Assembly (NCBI GenBank): GCA_013397865.1
Contig: VZTI01003647.1
Span: forward strand, 339,852 to 403,851
DNA length: 64,000 nt
Origin: Struthidea cinerea
Lineage: Eukaryota > Chordata > Aves > Passeriformes > Corcoracidae
Reading direction: 5' to 3'
The position numbers and the translations under genes are program-made. A model generated the notes under the pieces. It worked only from the letters and a program-made list of their open reading frames with translations, was not told where the DNA came from and made no database searches. Positions within the stretch are counted from its first letter, which is position 1, and each line of letters opens with the position of its first letter. This document shows, piece by piece, positions 53,821-64,000 of the stretch.

Positions 53821-55780
53821 GAACATAAATGTCATTTGGATACCACGGATATGAAGAGCTGTAACGTTGTCTTTCCCTCTCATCCACACTGAAAAAAAGG
53901 AAAACGTGGGGATGGAGCCAAAGTATGATCTTGCTTAATGTATCCAGATGTAAAGCTGAAGTGAATCTCATACTACAAATCCAAGTGTTTCAGGTTCCCA
54001 CTTGTGTAACAGAGATAAAAGTCTAACGCAGAGGTTGCAGAAATCTTTCCGAACCTTCCAAGGCTCAGTCAGACCCACATGCATAGTCCAAAATAAATTG
54101 AATTTTCTGGAATAGCTCCAAGATTATGTCTACAGTGATTCCAAGACTTCTCTTTTTTCCAATTCAAATGAGCCCTATTACACATCGTGAATGTCTGCAG
54201 GAGAAACGCAGCCTATTTCATAAAGCCTTATTATATATTTTAATGCACACAAGGTAAACATGAAAATGTCCCTTGGGCATTTTTTCATTTCAGTTTTATA
54301 ATTTCATTCTGCTCTTTGGTTACTTATGAAAAATCTTCAGGAAAAAAAAAAAAACCAAAACAACAAAACACTTTTGTGATGCTCATTTTAGCTCCACCAG
54401 GGCTCTGTGTCAGACTCTGAGCTTCATGGGGGTGTTTAAGTAACTTGGGTGAGTCTGATTAATTGGTGAGAGTGTAACAAGTCCCCATGAGTCAAGTAAC
54501 ACCATTTGGGAAACAACTCCCACCTGCAGCAGCTGCTCATCCACCCCAAAACTGATGTTGATGCTGTTCTTTCCTGGCTTCATATGAGCTCCGGCATCAG
54601 GTGGAGCTCGGCAGGTTCTGCTAAACTTCTATCCCCCAACGGATGTCACAAAGCTGGGTATGCCTCAGCATCACCAGACATCCCAGATCACCTCACCAAA
54701 AACCCCAGATCACATCGCCAGACATCCCAGATCTCCCTAAACGTAACCCCTTCTACTCCGCACTGCCTGATCCCACTGGTGGCATGAAACGTCTGCCTGG
54801 GAGACGTTTGGGAGCATGGAATGGGAGATCGGCTCCCAAAGCCCTGTTAGGGACTTCCACAGCAGCTACAAACTGCTGAACAGGGTACAAATGCTCTTTC
54901 CTGCCACTGGGATGAGGCGCTTCTGGGTCAGCTTTTTCACCTCACTCCCATCACCTCTCTGCAGCTTTTTTTCTGAGTGCTGCACAGTGTGGTGAAAATG
55001 AAGGTCAACACAGAGAAAAAGCCTGTCCTTTGAGGAAACAGTTCTGGGTTTGCTGTGGACCTGTACTCTGTAGCTCATGGATCAGTTCTGGGCTACAGAA
55101 TAATTTCAGTTTCTTCCAGGACTGGACAAAGACATGAAGAATAAAACCCAACTGGATTTGCTTGGAATAAGCAGCCTTGAGCAGGATCCATGTCCCACTG
55201 AGCCAGGGGGTCAGGCTGGCCCTGGTGAGCCAAAAGTAAGTCAGGGGTGTCTGTGGACCAGCACAGATCTTAAAACCTGAAATGTGCAGTGCACTGAGAA
55301 AATCCTACTGCAGATATCTATGTCTCAGGGACCCACCTTTTCCTTCACACAGTGCAGAGAAAAATTTTGATCCTCCAGAGAGATGCAGAAACAAAACACA
55401 AATTCCTCTAGCACAAGGATTGAGATATTAGAGCAAGAAAAATGTGTTAGGGTTGCTATTGTCAGGGCCCTATTGGGCTCTCATTGTCCTGTTGAGCTTC
55501 ACCGGGGCCTCCAGCCCCTGCCAGGGGCTGTATTTAAACTCAGACTGTTAACCCAGCTCTTTCCCTGGGCAGGGCTGCGTGTGTGCTAAACCTGGCCTTG
55601 CTCCTTGCTGTCTCTGCCCAGCCTTGACTCTTCCTTGCCTCGTGTGGGCTCTCCTAGGATGTCTGCTGGACCTGCTTGTCCCTCCCTGGCCCTGTGCCTC
55701 TCTTCATCCCCTTGTGCAGGGCAGCCTGTCCCTTCTGCACCCCCAGGTATCTCCCCTGGTGTTCTCTGCTCCTCCTTTTG
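53821..55780. other. Unique sequence, no gene recognised
   Basis: On minus, a strong acceptor-like TTTTCCTTTTTTTCAG (opposite about 53892-53907) leads into an open frame that then enters the (CAA)n tract, with no good donor. Positions 54070-54330 are AT-rich and element-like. An A run lies at 54343-54354. At 54787-54809 AAACGTCT and AGACGTTT form an 8-bp stem with a 7-nt loop. Confidence 0.4.
54672..54737 (+). repeat. 22-bp x 3 imperfect tandem repeat
   Basis: Three consecutive 22-bp units, each built on CACCAGACATCCCAGATCAC-like sequence, begin at 54672, 54694 and 54716. Unit 1 and unit 3 share CCAGACATCCCAGATC exactly; unit 2 has CCAAAAACCCCAGATC. It is a small young-looking minisatellite, with too few copies to be an array of known function. 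Confidence 0.85.
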
Positions 55781-55975
55781 AATCCCAGAATGGTTTGGGT
55801 TGGAGGCACATTAAAGACCCTGCTGTTCCAAATCCCCTGCCGAGGGCAGGGACACCTTCCACTGTCCCAGGCTGCTCCAAGCCCCGTCCATCCTGGCCTT
55901 GGACACTGCCAGGGATCCAGGGGCAGCCACAGCTGCTCCTTGCACCCTCTGCCAGTGTTTCCCAGGACAGAAAGC
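55781..55975 (-). mobile_element. CR1 LINE, 3' fragment, reverse orientation
   Basis: Plus strand starts AATCCCAGAATGGTTTGGGT (the complement of the CR1 3' tail) and continues with 'CCGAGGGCAGGGACACCTTC', 'CCATCCTGGCCTTGGACACT' and 'GGGGCAGCCACAGCTGCTCC' to about 55975. About 195 bp, minus orientation, truncated and non-coding. The right boundary is approximate. Confidence 0.95.
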
Positions 55976-56738
55976 TGTGGAGCTGTCACAGGAGCAGATG
56001 TGCAGAGCTGTGGGGGTTCAAATGCCAGGTAGGAAAACACCCCGACCCCCAGACTCTGCTCCCTGTCCATCCATAGGGCAGGATGCTCCCCTGGGTGAGG
56101 CTCTCCAGGAAGCCAGGATGGAAAGCAGGGATGAGCTGTAACTGCTCTCCAAGCTCCAGCTGAGGAAGTGGCGTTTCAGTGGGGGCATGACTGGGATGTT
56201 AACACATTTCTGGCACCGAGCTGAGCACTGGGTGACACTTCTGTGTCTCGGCACTGGTGAAGGCTGGTGACCTTTTAACAGGTTCCCTATTTAGCACTGC
56301 ATAGACAGCTCTTAAATGCAAACTGTTACCTTTTCTTTGAGGTGCAGAGAGTTACAGTTCCAGGGTTCTGACAAACATCTGTTTCACTTTGCATTTTCAA
56401 TTCTGGCTCAGATAATGGGAACTCTTGAACAGGAAGGAGAAAAACAGCAAGAGTCCCCATTATTTACCAGTGGAGAGGTATAAATGGCAGAGCCAGAGCC
56501 CTGCTCCTGTGATTTCACTTTTATGGGTCATTACTGTAACTGGCTTGTGCTGCTCTTCTTTTAACATACAAATGGCACCACTTTATTTCCTGTGGGTGGG
56601 ATTGATTCCCCTCCCAAGGGGTCCCCATTGAACCCGGCATTATTTACACTGAGCATGGAAAGAGGTGTTATTTCTTCAGTCATGGAAACCCTTTTTTTCT
56701 TTTTTTTATAAGTCTTAGCTCTGTTTTCCCTATTGCAG
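55976..56738. other. Unique sequence, no gene recognised
   Basis: Average sequence ending in a long pyrimidine-rich run (56690-56738) that would serve as the acceptor tract of the exon candidate that follows. No repeat was recognised beyond the CR1 at 55781. Confidence 0.35.
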
Positions 56739-56806
56739 AGCCCCCTCACAGGCTGATAACGATTGTGGCCCCGTAAGTTCCAGCAGGATCTTAAAGGTTT
56801 GTGGAG
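56739..56806 (+). other. Candidate internal exon, 68 bp
   Basis: Strong acceptor CTCTGTTTTCCCTATTGCAG (ends 56738). The donor is TGGAG/GTAAGG at 56806/56807; an earlier GTAAGT at 56773 is in a poor context. Of three frames only one is open: one split base, 22 codons containing QADNDCGPVSSSRILKVCG, one base over. It has protein-like composition with two Cys. Its leaving phase fits the entry phase of the 59036-59082 candidate. No family was recognised; it may be a decoy or a non-coding RNA exon. Confidence 0.25.
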
Positions 56807-59035
56807 GTAAGGAAGTTAAACACCACTGTGCATATGTCTGCTTATTTATATCAAAGTGGTACTGCTCAGAGTTTTGTAAGAGTGTTTCAAGGTATGTTAG
56901 CGATGTAAAGAAATGTTATAAAAAGCAAGGTATCTAATTTCTTTTAGCCCCCCGTACAAAAATCTGAGCAAGTTCAAGTCCTGCAGCTTGAACTCTTTGT
57001 CTTTGCAAGAGATCGGGAACCTCTGGGTCTGCTTCTGCTGCCAGGGAGTGGCTGTGCCGTGGCATTTTGGGGATGCAGCTCCTCTGATCAATAGGTCCTG
57101 GGGTGCTTTCAGGTGCAGCTCAGGGTTTGGTGTGCTGCTGCAGGGATTACCTGGATGTGCCAACTCAGACGCTCAAGGGGAAGGTGCTGTGACAGCTTTG
57201 CAGAGAGCTTTGCTTGGGATGTTTTACATTTTGCTCCTTCAGCTTGGCACAGTGCCGGACACTTGGTGTTCTCGGGTTTGTGGGAGGAATGCACTCACCT
57301 CCAGCTGCCTGAAACCATCCATATATGGCATCAGATTCCTAAAGTGATTGATTACTTAACGGATCTGTGCAGGTGTTCAGCATACGGATTTCTCCTCCAT
57401 GTTTCCAAAAAGAGTAGCTTGAGCAACTTCTAAAATCCTGTACTGCTCAGATCTAAAGAGCAGAACTTTGCTGGTAGTGCCTTGCACAGTAGAGCCCAGC
57501 TGAAGATGGCTAAAGGTCTTCCCAGATGATTTTTTCCTTTGTGAAACACTGGAAGATAAGATAAATAAGAAAAGTTACAGGAGGAATGACAGCGGCAGGA
57601 GGGAGGCTGCAGGAGAGGAAAGAGGGATGGCTTGGTCTGCAGCTGAGTCAGTTCTGATGCAACTTTTATCCTGTTTCACTACCCCACAAGTGGCATGACA
57701 AGTGCTGCAAATACAAATATTCATTTTTCTTCCTGTAATAAAACTGTCACTGAAGAAAACAAAACATCAGGGAAAAACTCTGTTGCTTTCCAGATGGAGA
57801 AGCAGCTCCATGGTGTGAGCGTTGTCCTGAGAACAAAGTGCCGACAATGGGGTTTGGGGGGCTCAGGGATTTGGGGATTTGCTGTGTGGGGTTTGTTTTT
57901 GCTCTGGAGGCAGCAGTACCCTGCCCATACACAGAGGGGAAGGACAGCAATGCATGCTGACTGAAAGTGAGTGAAGCAGCAGAAGCTGGTGCTCCAGCTA
58001 GCAGACAGCAAAACAAACTGAGGGCATTGGGGGCATAAAGTTGTCAAATAATTGAGATGTTGGAATGTTGCATAGCAACAATAAAGATCCTCTGTTTTTA
58101 TAGTCAGAGTGGGCATATATACCAGCCTTGTCTGCTGTTCCATCAGTCAAGAATTGCATCCAAACCCCTGAAGCCAGTGGGCACAATAGAGCCAAGCACA
58201 GCCAATGGTGTTTACTTGCTGCGGTCTTCTGTGTTTGCTGTCAATGATTCCAGCTGATCCCGCTTAAAATCCTCTCCTTGATAAAGGTGTTGAATTAAAA
58301 CTGTTCTCTATAACTGATGATCCTTTTAACCTTCTCTGGCAAGGAGGTGACTCCTCCTCCAGGTCCCTCCCTGGCTCAGAACAGCACTTTATTGATACAT
58401 CCTGTTCCGGAGGTGCAGGTTCACGTGGCCTCGACAGCACCTTCTTCACTCCCACCTTTCATTTGGATTTCCTCCTGCCTTTGGCTGGCATCTCTCTTCC
58501 TTCTGCCAGGTCAGGTCTAGGAGAGCAGTGATTAGAAATAATGTTAATTGCTAAACTGCTTAAATCAAAAGCAGCAGTGGAACAGTTCCCACGCTGCTCT
58601 CACCCTCCTGCATCACGAGCTCCCTGCCCCATGTTTGTCACAGCAAATATTGACTATTTTGATGGGTATTTAACCACATGGCTGTGCTTTGGCATGAAGT
58701 GTCCTGCTGGGTACCTTCAAAGATATTTTCAGTGGCCTTTTCTCCATTGCAATTAGAGGGTCAAGGTCAAATTATCACACAACAGAATTGCTCTCTGCTT
58801 CTTTGCTGTGATCTTTTTGTGCCTCAGCTGGAGGTGGCTTTCATGTGACCTGGAAATACTCCAGAGCTCAAAAAAAAAAAAAATCACAAAAAATCCAACC
58901 TACAATCAACATGCACACACAGAGCTTTAAAGGTATTGCACATTATTTTGTTGGACGTGGGCTTCTGCCTCCTGTTGTGAAGGTCAAAAAGCAGAAGCTC
59001 TTTTTTTCCCTCTCTGAGTGTCACTGCCTCAACAG
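56807..59035. other. Unique sequence, no gene recognised
   Basis: CCATATATGG at 57319-57328 is a perfect CArg-type (SRF) palindrome. A minus-strand donor-like GGAG/GTGAGT lies opposite 57293-57298 with a weak acceptor. An A run lies at 58869-58883. If the candidate exons on either side are real, this is intron. Confidence 0.35.
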
Positions 59036-59082
59036 CTAATGCTGGCAGCCTTGGAAATGAAAGCTCAGCTGATATGGTCCAG
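59036..59082 (+). other. Candidate short internal exon, 47 bp
   Basis: Acceptor tract CTCTTTTTTTCCCTCTCTGA precedes CACTGCCTCAACAG (ends 59035). Donor GGTCCAG/GTAAGG at 59082/59083. With two split bases then 15 codons (NAGSLGNESSADMVQ) it is open, leaves in phase 0 and contains an NES sequon. A second frame is also open, so openness is weak evidence at this length. The phase matches 56739-56806 upstream and 59606 downstream. Confidence 0.22.
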
Positions 59083-59605
59083 GTAAGGTCAGTTTGGACT
59101 TTCTCAAGTATGTGCACCTTGGCTGAGAGCCCTGGCTGAGCCTTAACTGCTCCTGCCCTGGGAATCAGCACTCCTGCTGGGAACGCATCCCTCGGCTCCT
59201 GCCGCAGCTCTGGCTGCCAACAGCAGCACAGGTCATGCCAGGGCTTGAGTTATGCAGACACCTGCCCACAAAGGGCTCTTTGGAGACCTCCCTCAGCTGC
59301 TTTTACGAGCCCACACATCGATTTGGATTCACAGGCAGCTCAGATGGACTCGTAGCTCTTGGTCCAAAAGCTCAAATTTCTACAGCCTGCTGCAAATCTT
59401 TTCTGTGTTGGACCAGGTGAAGTTAATGACACACAAGACAAAACCACCTAGGCTTTTTTATTCTTCCTACTCCAAGCTGAAGGATGCTCAAACACTTCAT
59501 TCTTTTTACTGCTGGAATCCTTCTAATTTCCAGCCTAAACTTATTCTCCCCCAAGGCATCATTTCTCATTTGTTCTTGTGTCATGGTTATATTTTATATC
59601 TGCAG
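59083..59605. other. Unique sequence, possible intron
   Basis: No repeat or motif cluster. It ends in a modest pyrimidine-rich stretch and ATATCTGCAG. It would be intron if the flanking exon candidates are genuine. Confidence 0.3.
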
Positions 59606-60245
59606 CAAGGACAAATTGCAGATTTAAATAGCAGGGATGCTGCAAAGTTTTGCCTGAGTACAGATGGAACAACTTTCTTGCAATAATTACATAGTAGTTA
59701 CTGCTTTCATCTGATTAGCTGGAAATATACTGATTTTTCTCCTCCTCTATTTCCCATAAATGTTCCTTTCCATCAACAGTTTATACAAACGTTACTCTGT
59801 AGGGGATTGTTGCAGTTCCTGTAGATTTAAAAAACCTTATTTCTTGTTTTTAAATATGTCTGATAATTTGTACCACTACTGCTCCCTTTATGACATCCTG
59901 GAAAGGAAACAGCAGAGGAGGACATGGAGATACATGAAATTATAGGAGCAAGGGTGGATTGACATTGATTTCTTACTGTTTTCCCCATTCTATGAGCACC
60001 TGGAAATTAATATGAGGGCTTCCAAGCGTACAGAATTTGTCTCCGATCCAGCAGAGCCTGAGCTGGAAGCAGTTTGGAGCTGGGAGGGGGAGGTGTCCCA
60101 CAAGTTTTCCCAGTTGTCACTGTCCTGGGCACACCCCAGGTGAGTTATGTCACCTCTGGGGAGCTCGGGCAGAAGCACAGCAGGGCTGCAATGGACTTTG
60201 TGGCCCTGGTCTGCAAGAGCCTCAATAAAATTCACACCGTTCGTT
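59606..60245 (+). other. Candidate terminal exon with poly(A) signal
   Basis: The acceptor TTATATTTTATATCTGCAG ends at 59605 and has a weaker pyrimidine tract. It continues in phase 0 for 26 codons (begins QGQIADLNSRDAAKF) to TAA 59684-59686. AATAAA follows at 60224-60229, so a 3' end near 60245 is plausible. Within this interval 59946-60141 is also open in one frame and ends at a CCCCAG/GTGAGT site (60139/60140), an alternative internal-exon reading. No recognised protein. The boundaries are inference. Confidence 0.17.
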
Positions 60246-60812
60246 CCCCCTCCAAATGTTCCATGAGCATCTGTGCTTTATTGCATGAATATATCTTAGC
60301 TCTCACTTATTCCTGTTTGTAACTTGCCTGAAAGGGAAGCAACCCTCTGATTTTAAGGAATGTTGTAAAACCAGAAGACTTACAGAGGCAGGTGGGGAAA
60401 TGTTTAAATGCACTGAAGCACCTCCATTGATTTCAGTAGCAGCCAGCTTTGTAAAAGTACCCAATTTAAAAGTGTAAATAAATAATTTCCACAGTGTGAG
60501 TCACTGCAGTTACATATATTGAAATTCCAACTAGAGTAGCTTCTTCTTCTCTCTAACCACTCTAAAAACATTTAAAAGTACCAGAGAGCTATTGTTTGTG
60601 CTATCACAGGAAAAAAATTGAAGAAAATGGAGTTTGCTGAACCCACTCCAAGGTTAAATCTTCCCAGCAGTGTGCAATTGTTCCAACCTTGTTTCTGAAT
60701 ACTCTTGATTTGAAAATGTCAAGAAATCACTTTTCTTCCCAGTACAAGTCTCTTCCAGGTATCTGCTGTCAAGCAGAGCCCTGTGAAAATGCCATCCCTC
60801 CTATCCCACCTT
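60246..60812. other. AT-rich unique sequence, no gene recognised
   Basis: Positions 60400-60700 are AT-rich with few motifs. No repeat or paired splice sites. Confidence 0.4.
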
Positions 60813-60900
60813 TGACGTCAGCGCGTCGCTGCTGGATGCATTTCCACACTGCCTGATGTTACCTCGAATTTGAGCAGAAAGTCCACAAGAATAAAAGGGG
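60813..60900 (+). promoter_or_regulatory. Possible core promoter: CRE plus TATA-like box
   Basis: A perfect CRE palindrome TGACGTCA (60813-60820) runs straight into GCGCGTCG, giving five CpGs in about 16 bp within CpG-poor DNA. Then 70 bp downstream ATAAAAGGGG (60891-60900) is a TATA-variant box. The predicted start would be about 60920-60930 on plus. An ATG at 60929 opens only a short frame. CRE-TATA spacing of this order occurs in cAMP-responsive promoters. No downstream gene could be identified. Confidence 0.3.
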
Positions 60901-63900
60901 AGGAGAGGTAATTCTCAGCCAAACATATGGAGAGACATGGAAGTGACTCTCCTAGGTACATCTGTTTAGTTTGGTGTTCCGGAAAGGAAAAGGGATGGTG
61001 AAGCAAAGGTTTGCGTATTGAAGGGTTTTGCTTTTGGGCTTTCTCACTGCGTCTTTAGCCAAGTCTTCCTCTCTGGAGCAGTGAAAAAGGAAGGTGACTC
61101 AGTCTTTTACTCTCTCTGCGTAAAATAGGATAAAATAATGCACTCTCTGTGAAGGCAGCTGTGCACCAGGAGAGTCTTGCTGGTTTCTAGAAGCTCCTTG
61201 CTTGCACCGGATGAAAATGAGCTCGGTCATAGGTCTGGCCTTGTAAATGGGAAAGTCCAGCTTTGATACAGGTGGGGTAGGGCAGTCTGTGCTCGTGAGA
61301 CTCTCTGCTGCTTCACAGACACCTGGGGAGCTCTGGGAGTGGCTCAAGGCACAGCATTAGACACCTGGGAGCTGTGTGAGTAGAGACTGCCAGTAGAAAT
61401 TGTAGTGGTGGGGCTTTTAATGAGGAATTGCCAGACTGGGGCAAAGGATGGAGCAGTGGAATTAACACATAAATGCTGCTGAGTGAATCACTGTAAAAGG
61501 GCTGAGGGGGCTCAGGTGGGTGACAAAATGGACTTGTCCACTCTGCACTGGCCTGGCTCTGGCCAGGTAATGTCAATTAATAGAAAATGAAGACTTTAAC
61601 TCTGGAAGTTGTTGTGCAGGTTTGTTTCTCATTGAAAGAATGGAGAATAATTTCAGAAAAACCCTTTGGGAAACTAGAGCTGGTATTTTCAGGGCATTAT
61701 GACTTTTCAGCCAGTATCCATGGCAGATTTGTGGTGCAGCAAAAAAAAAAAAGCAAAAAGTGATAGCGTGGTGTAGCAGGAGGGGTTTTCTCTGAGAGGT
61801 TTATGGATTCAGTTTAGAGGTATTGATCTGCTCAGAAAATGCTGAAATCTCTGAGTTTCTTCCTGCAGTCAGGAGATCTGGTATCTAAAATAGCACTTTT
61901 CCCCTGATATTAGCAGTATATTTTTTGGCTCACAGAACTATCCGCATGTTAAGAAGTCCTTCCCTGAGCCCAGACATCGGCCAGCTCGAACATGTACCAA
62001 AGCCACAACTCAGAGTTGTGCTGGCCCAGCACTCCCCATTATAAGGCCCCTTTGTCCTCTTTTAAACAAACAGCTTAAGCTGAAATGTTCTGTGCTGGGT
62101 ACCTGTCTTTGTCTCTTTTCTGAAGGACTCAGCAAAAGTGTCTGAGCTGTTTTTGTGCATAGGCCTATGGAAAAAGGATTATTTTAGGAGCGTGAAGGAT
62201 GTCTTCTGTTGTTTGAAGAAGGATGAGAGCTGGTACACTGGAACAAGGCCTTCAAGTTTCAGGAGGTTTTCCACAGCACACACCTGGCAAGATGCAGTGG
62301 GAAGGGGGCACGTGGCAAGGGGACACCTCGGGGCAGAGCTCCACAGTGATGGAAGCTTTCTTGTGGGGAAAAGGACAATGGAAACGAGATTTATTTTTAG
62401 CACTTCTGCTGGGCTGAATCCAGAAAGGCAGATGATGCTCCTCGTGATAAGCAAATGTGTTTTAACTGGCTTCAGCAAACGCATATGTACAGCTGAGGGG
62501 TTACGTTCCCCTTAAGTAAATTCTCCTGGTGTGAACTTCCAGTCTGAAAAAACAGCTTAGCTGCAGGACCTTCTTACTGAGCACATCTGCTCCGCAATTT
62601 TGTGCAGCAGCACATCTGGCATCGAATTTAGCAGAACCTGCAGAGCTCTGGGAGATAGGGAACAAAATAGGATGGGTCAATTTCTGGCTTGGAGAACGAG
62701 CTCAGGACAAGTTGTGACTGGAAGCTCCCTACAAGACCAGCACTTTTGACACTGTGCAGCTGGCAGGTCTGGCTGAGCAGCACTTTGTAGGGAGGAGGGC
62801 TGCCAGTGGAGAGAGCTGAGCCAGGATCTGAGCCTTGGGGACACTGCTGGAGGAAGATCCTGCAGCTTTGGAGCAAAGGAGCAGTCGGCTTTGATCTGGC
62901 CCCATTTCTCAGGTGCTGCTGTTGGTTTTCTGGAAGGAACTTTTTAAAGAACTAAAATCAGCACAAAACCAACAAATCTCAATTAAACAACCCCCTTGTG
63001 TTGCTGCCACAACTACTACCCACTCTCAAATTTTGTGCCTTCTTGCTCATTTCTTCCTTCTAACCTCAGTCCTACTCTGGGTTGTTAATAGGTTTGCTTT
63101 CAACATTCTTCATTATTTTGTTTCTCGTGACAGCAGTTGCTGATCTGCCAAGGCCAGAGCGTTACTGGCACATAGTGAGACTGTGCCTGGCAGCAGGGCC
63201 CTCACCTTCTGCAGGTCACTGACACCTCAGCCTCACCACAGTGCTCGTCTGTGGCACCTCCTGCTAGTTCTCATTTGTGTTTTTGCTCTTTCTATTCTGT
63301 AGATCTCCCAATTCCATGGTCAGTCACCTTCTGCTTCATTCCTACACCTCCTATTTTCGCTGTCCCTTCTGGCCAGTTGGTGGTTAGACCTTCTTCTCCA
63401 TCCTCCTCATCCCAGCTTGGCTGCCCTGTTGCCTCTCTCCATTTGTCTGTGGTGTCACCCCCCTGCCAGTGTCCTGTGTCTGCTGTCACACGGCAATGAC
63501 AGCCTGCGCTACAGCTTTGTGGCTGTGCCCTCAGCTTCGTTTTCCCATGGTTTCTGGTCCCACAGCCTGTGGGCAGCACACACCTGGAGGTGAAGTGGCA
63601 GCCAGCTGGGTGTACAGTGCTCTGTGTGCTCCAGGAAGTGCAGGAATTGCCTGCAGGAATTACCCCTGTCCGTCTGGCCAGCTTGTGACCGTTCTCCACT
63701 GTCCTGAGACGCTTCAGTCAGTAGATGTTCCTTCGCTGGACCACAGCAGATCTAAATCTGAGGCCGTGTTTTGGCTGTCCAGCTCTCCAGCGTCCCTGAG
63801 CTGTTCCCTACACTCCCTTTACTCTCTAACCTCTCCTACAGCGCAGTTGTTGGGATTAGAAACAGGAAGGGGGAGATGGAAGGTGCCATCAGACACAGGA

Positions 63901-64000
63901 GGAGGAAGAGGAGAGCTGCAGGGGGATCCTGGGGGCAGAGCTGGTGGCACTGGGGTCAGCAATGGGCTCTGCTGTCTGTGCAGAGACCTCGGCAGGTTTC
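60901..64000. other. Unique sequence, no gene recognised
   Basis: An A run lies at 61741-61752. Short overlapping frames occur on both strands and no repeat was recognised. Positions 62120-62515 hold the longest plus frame (125 codons), without domain or splice support. Positions 63250-63480 are pyrimidine-rich. Positions 63860-63930 are purine-rich. Confidence 0.4.

Noticed and set aside
54787..54809. 8-bp hairpin AAACGTCT/AGACGTTT
   Set aside because: Perfect 8-bp stems with short loops are expected several times by chance in 64 kb and nothing nearby suggests a function.
57319..57328. Perfect CArG box CCATATATGG
   Set aside because: A few such matches are expected by chance in this window; no paired site or promoter context.

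Overview
The window looks like single-copy nuclear DNA from a bird, most likely a passerine. The recognisable interspersed repeats are nine 5'-truncated CR1 LINE fragments, one tRNA-Ile-headed SINE with a CR1-like tail (the TguSINE1 type described from passerines) and two solo LTRs of endogenous retroviruses. No L1, Alu, MIR or other mammalian repeat was seen. There are no bacterial-style genes, no dense ORFs, no rRNA, no intact tRNA and no CRISPR. By my estimate repeats cover only about 5% of the window. That leaves a sparse, non-coding landscape: an intergenic 'gene desert', or long introns of a gene whose exons are mostly elsewhere.

Layout. 1-7 kb: AT-rich sequence, three plus-strand CR1 fragments, a 212-bp pyrimidine tract and a CpG-dense patch just after it (about 4.04-4.18 kb). 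7-16 kb: unique sequence with two isolated exon-like segments (10.8 kb minus, 12.6 kb plus). 16.3-16.9 kb: a solo LTR with a perfect 5-bp target-site duplication. 17-36 kb: mostly unique DNA with the best single exon candidate (20564-20717, plus strand), the longest CR1 copy (about 24 kb) and several blocks that look like conserved non-coding elements (CNEs). 36.9-37.3 kb: a second solo LTR with a perfect 6-bp duplication. 38-48 kb: more CNE-like DNA, a near-perfect inverted repeat carrying two opposed CCAAT boxes (42.1 kb), a GTTT microsatellite and a retroposon cluster (46.7-48.35 kb) that includes the SINE. 48-64 kb: unique DNA, a 22-bp x 3 tandem repeat, one CR1, a phase-compatible chain of three exon-like segments (56.7-60.2 kb) and a possible CRE/TATA promoter (60.8-60.9 kb).

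No protein-coding gene could be identified with confidence. The exon candidates rest only on splice-site quality and open frame, and decoys of that kind are common in vertebrate DNA, so confidences are low. The firmest results are the retroelement calls, above all the two solo LTRs with exact target-site duplications and the tRNA-Ile-derived SINE. The CNE-like blocks and the inverted repeat are hypotheses that alignment to other bird genomes would settle quickly.
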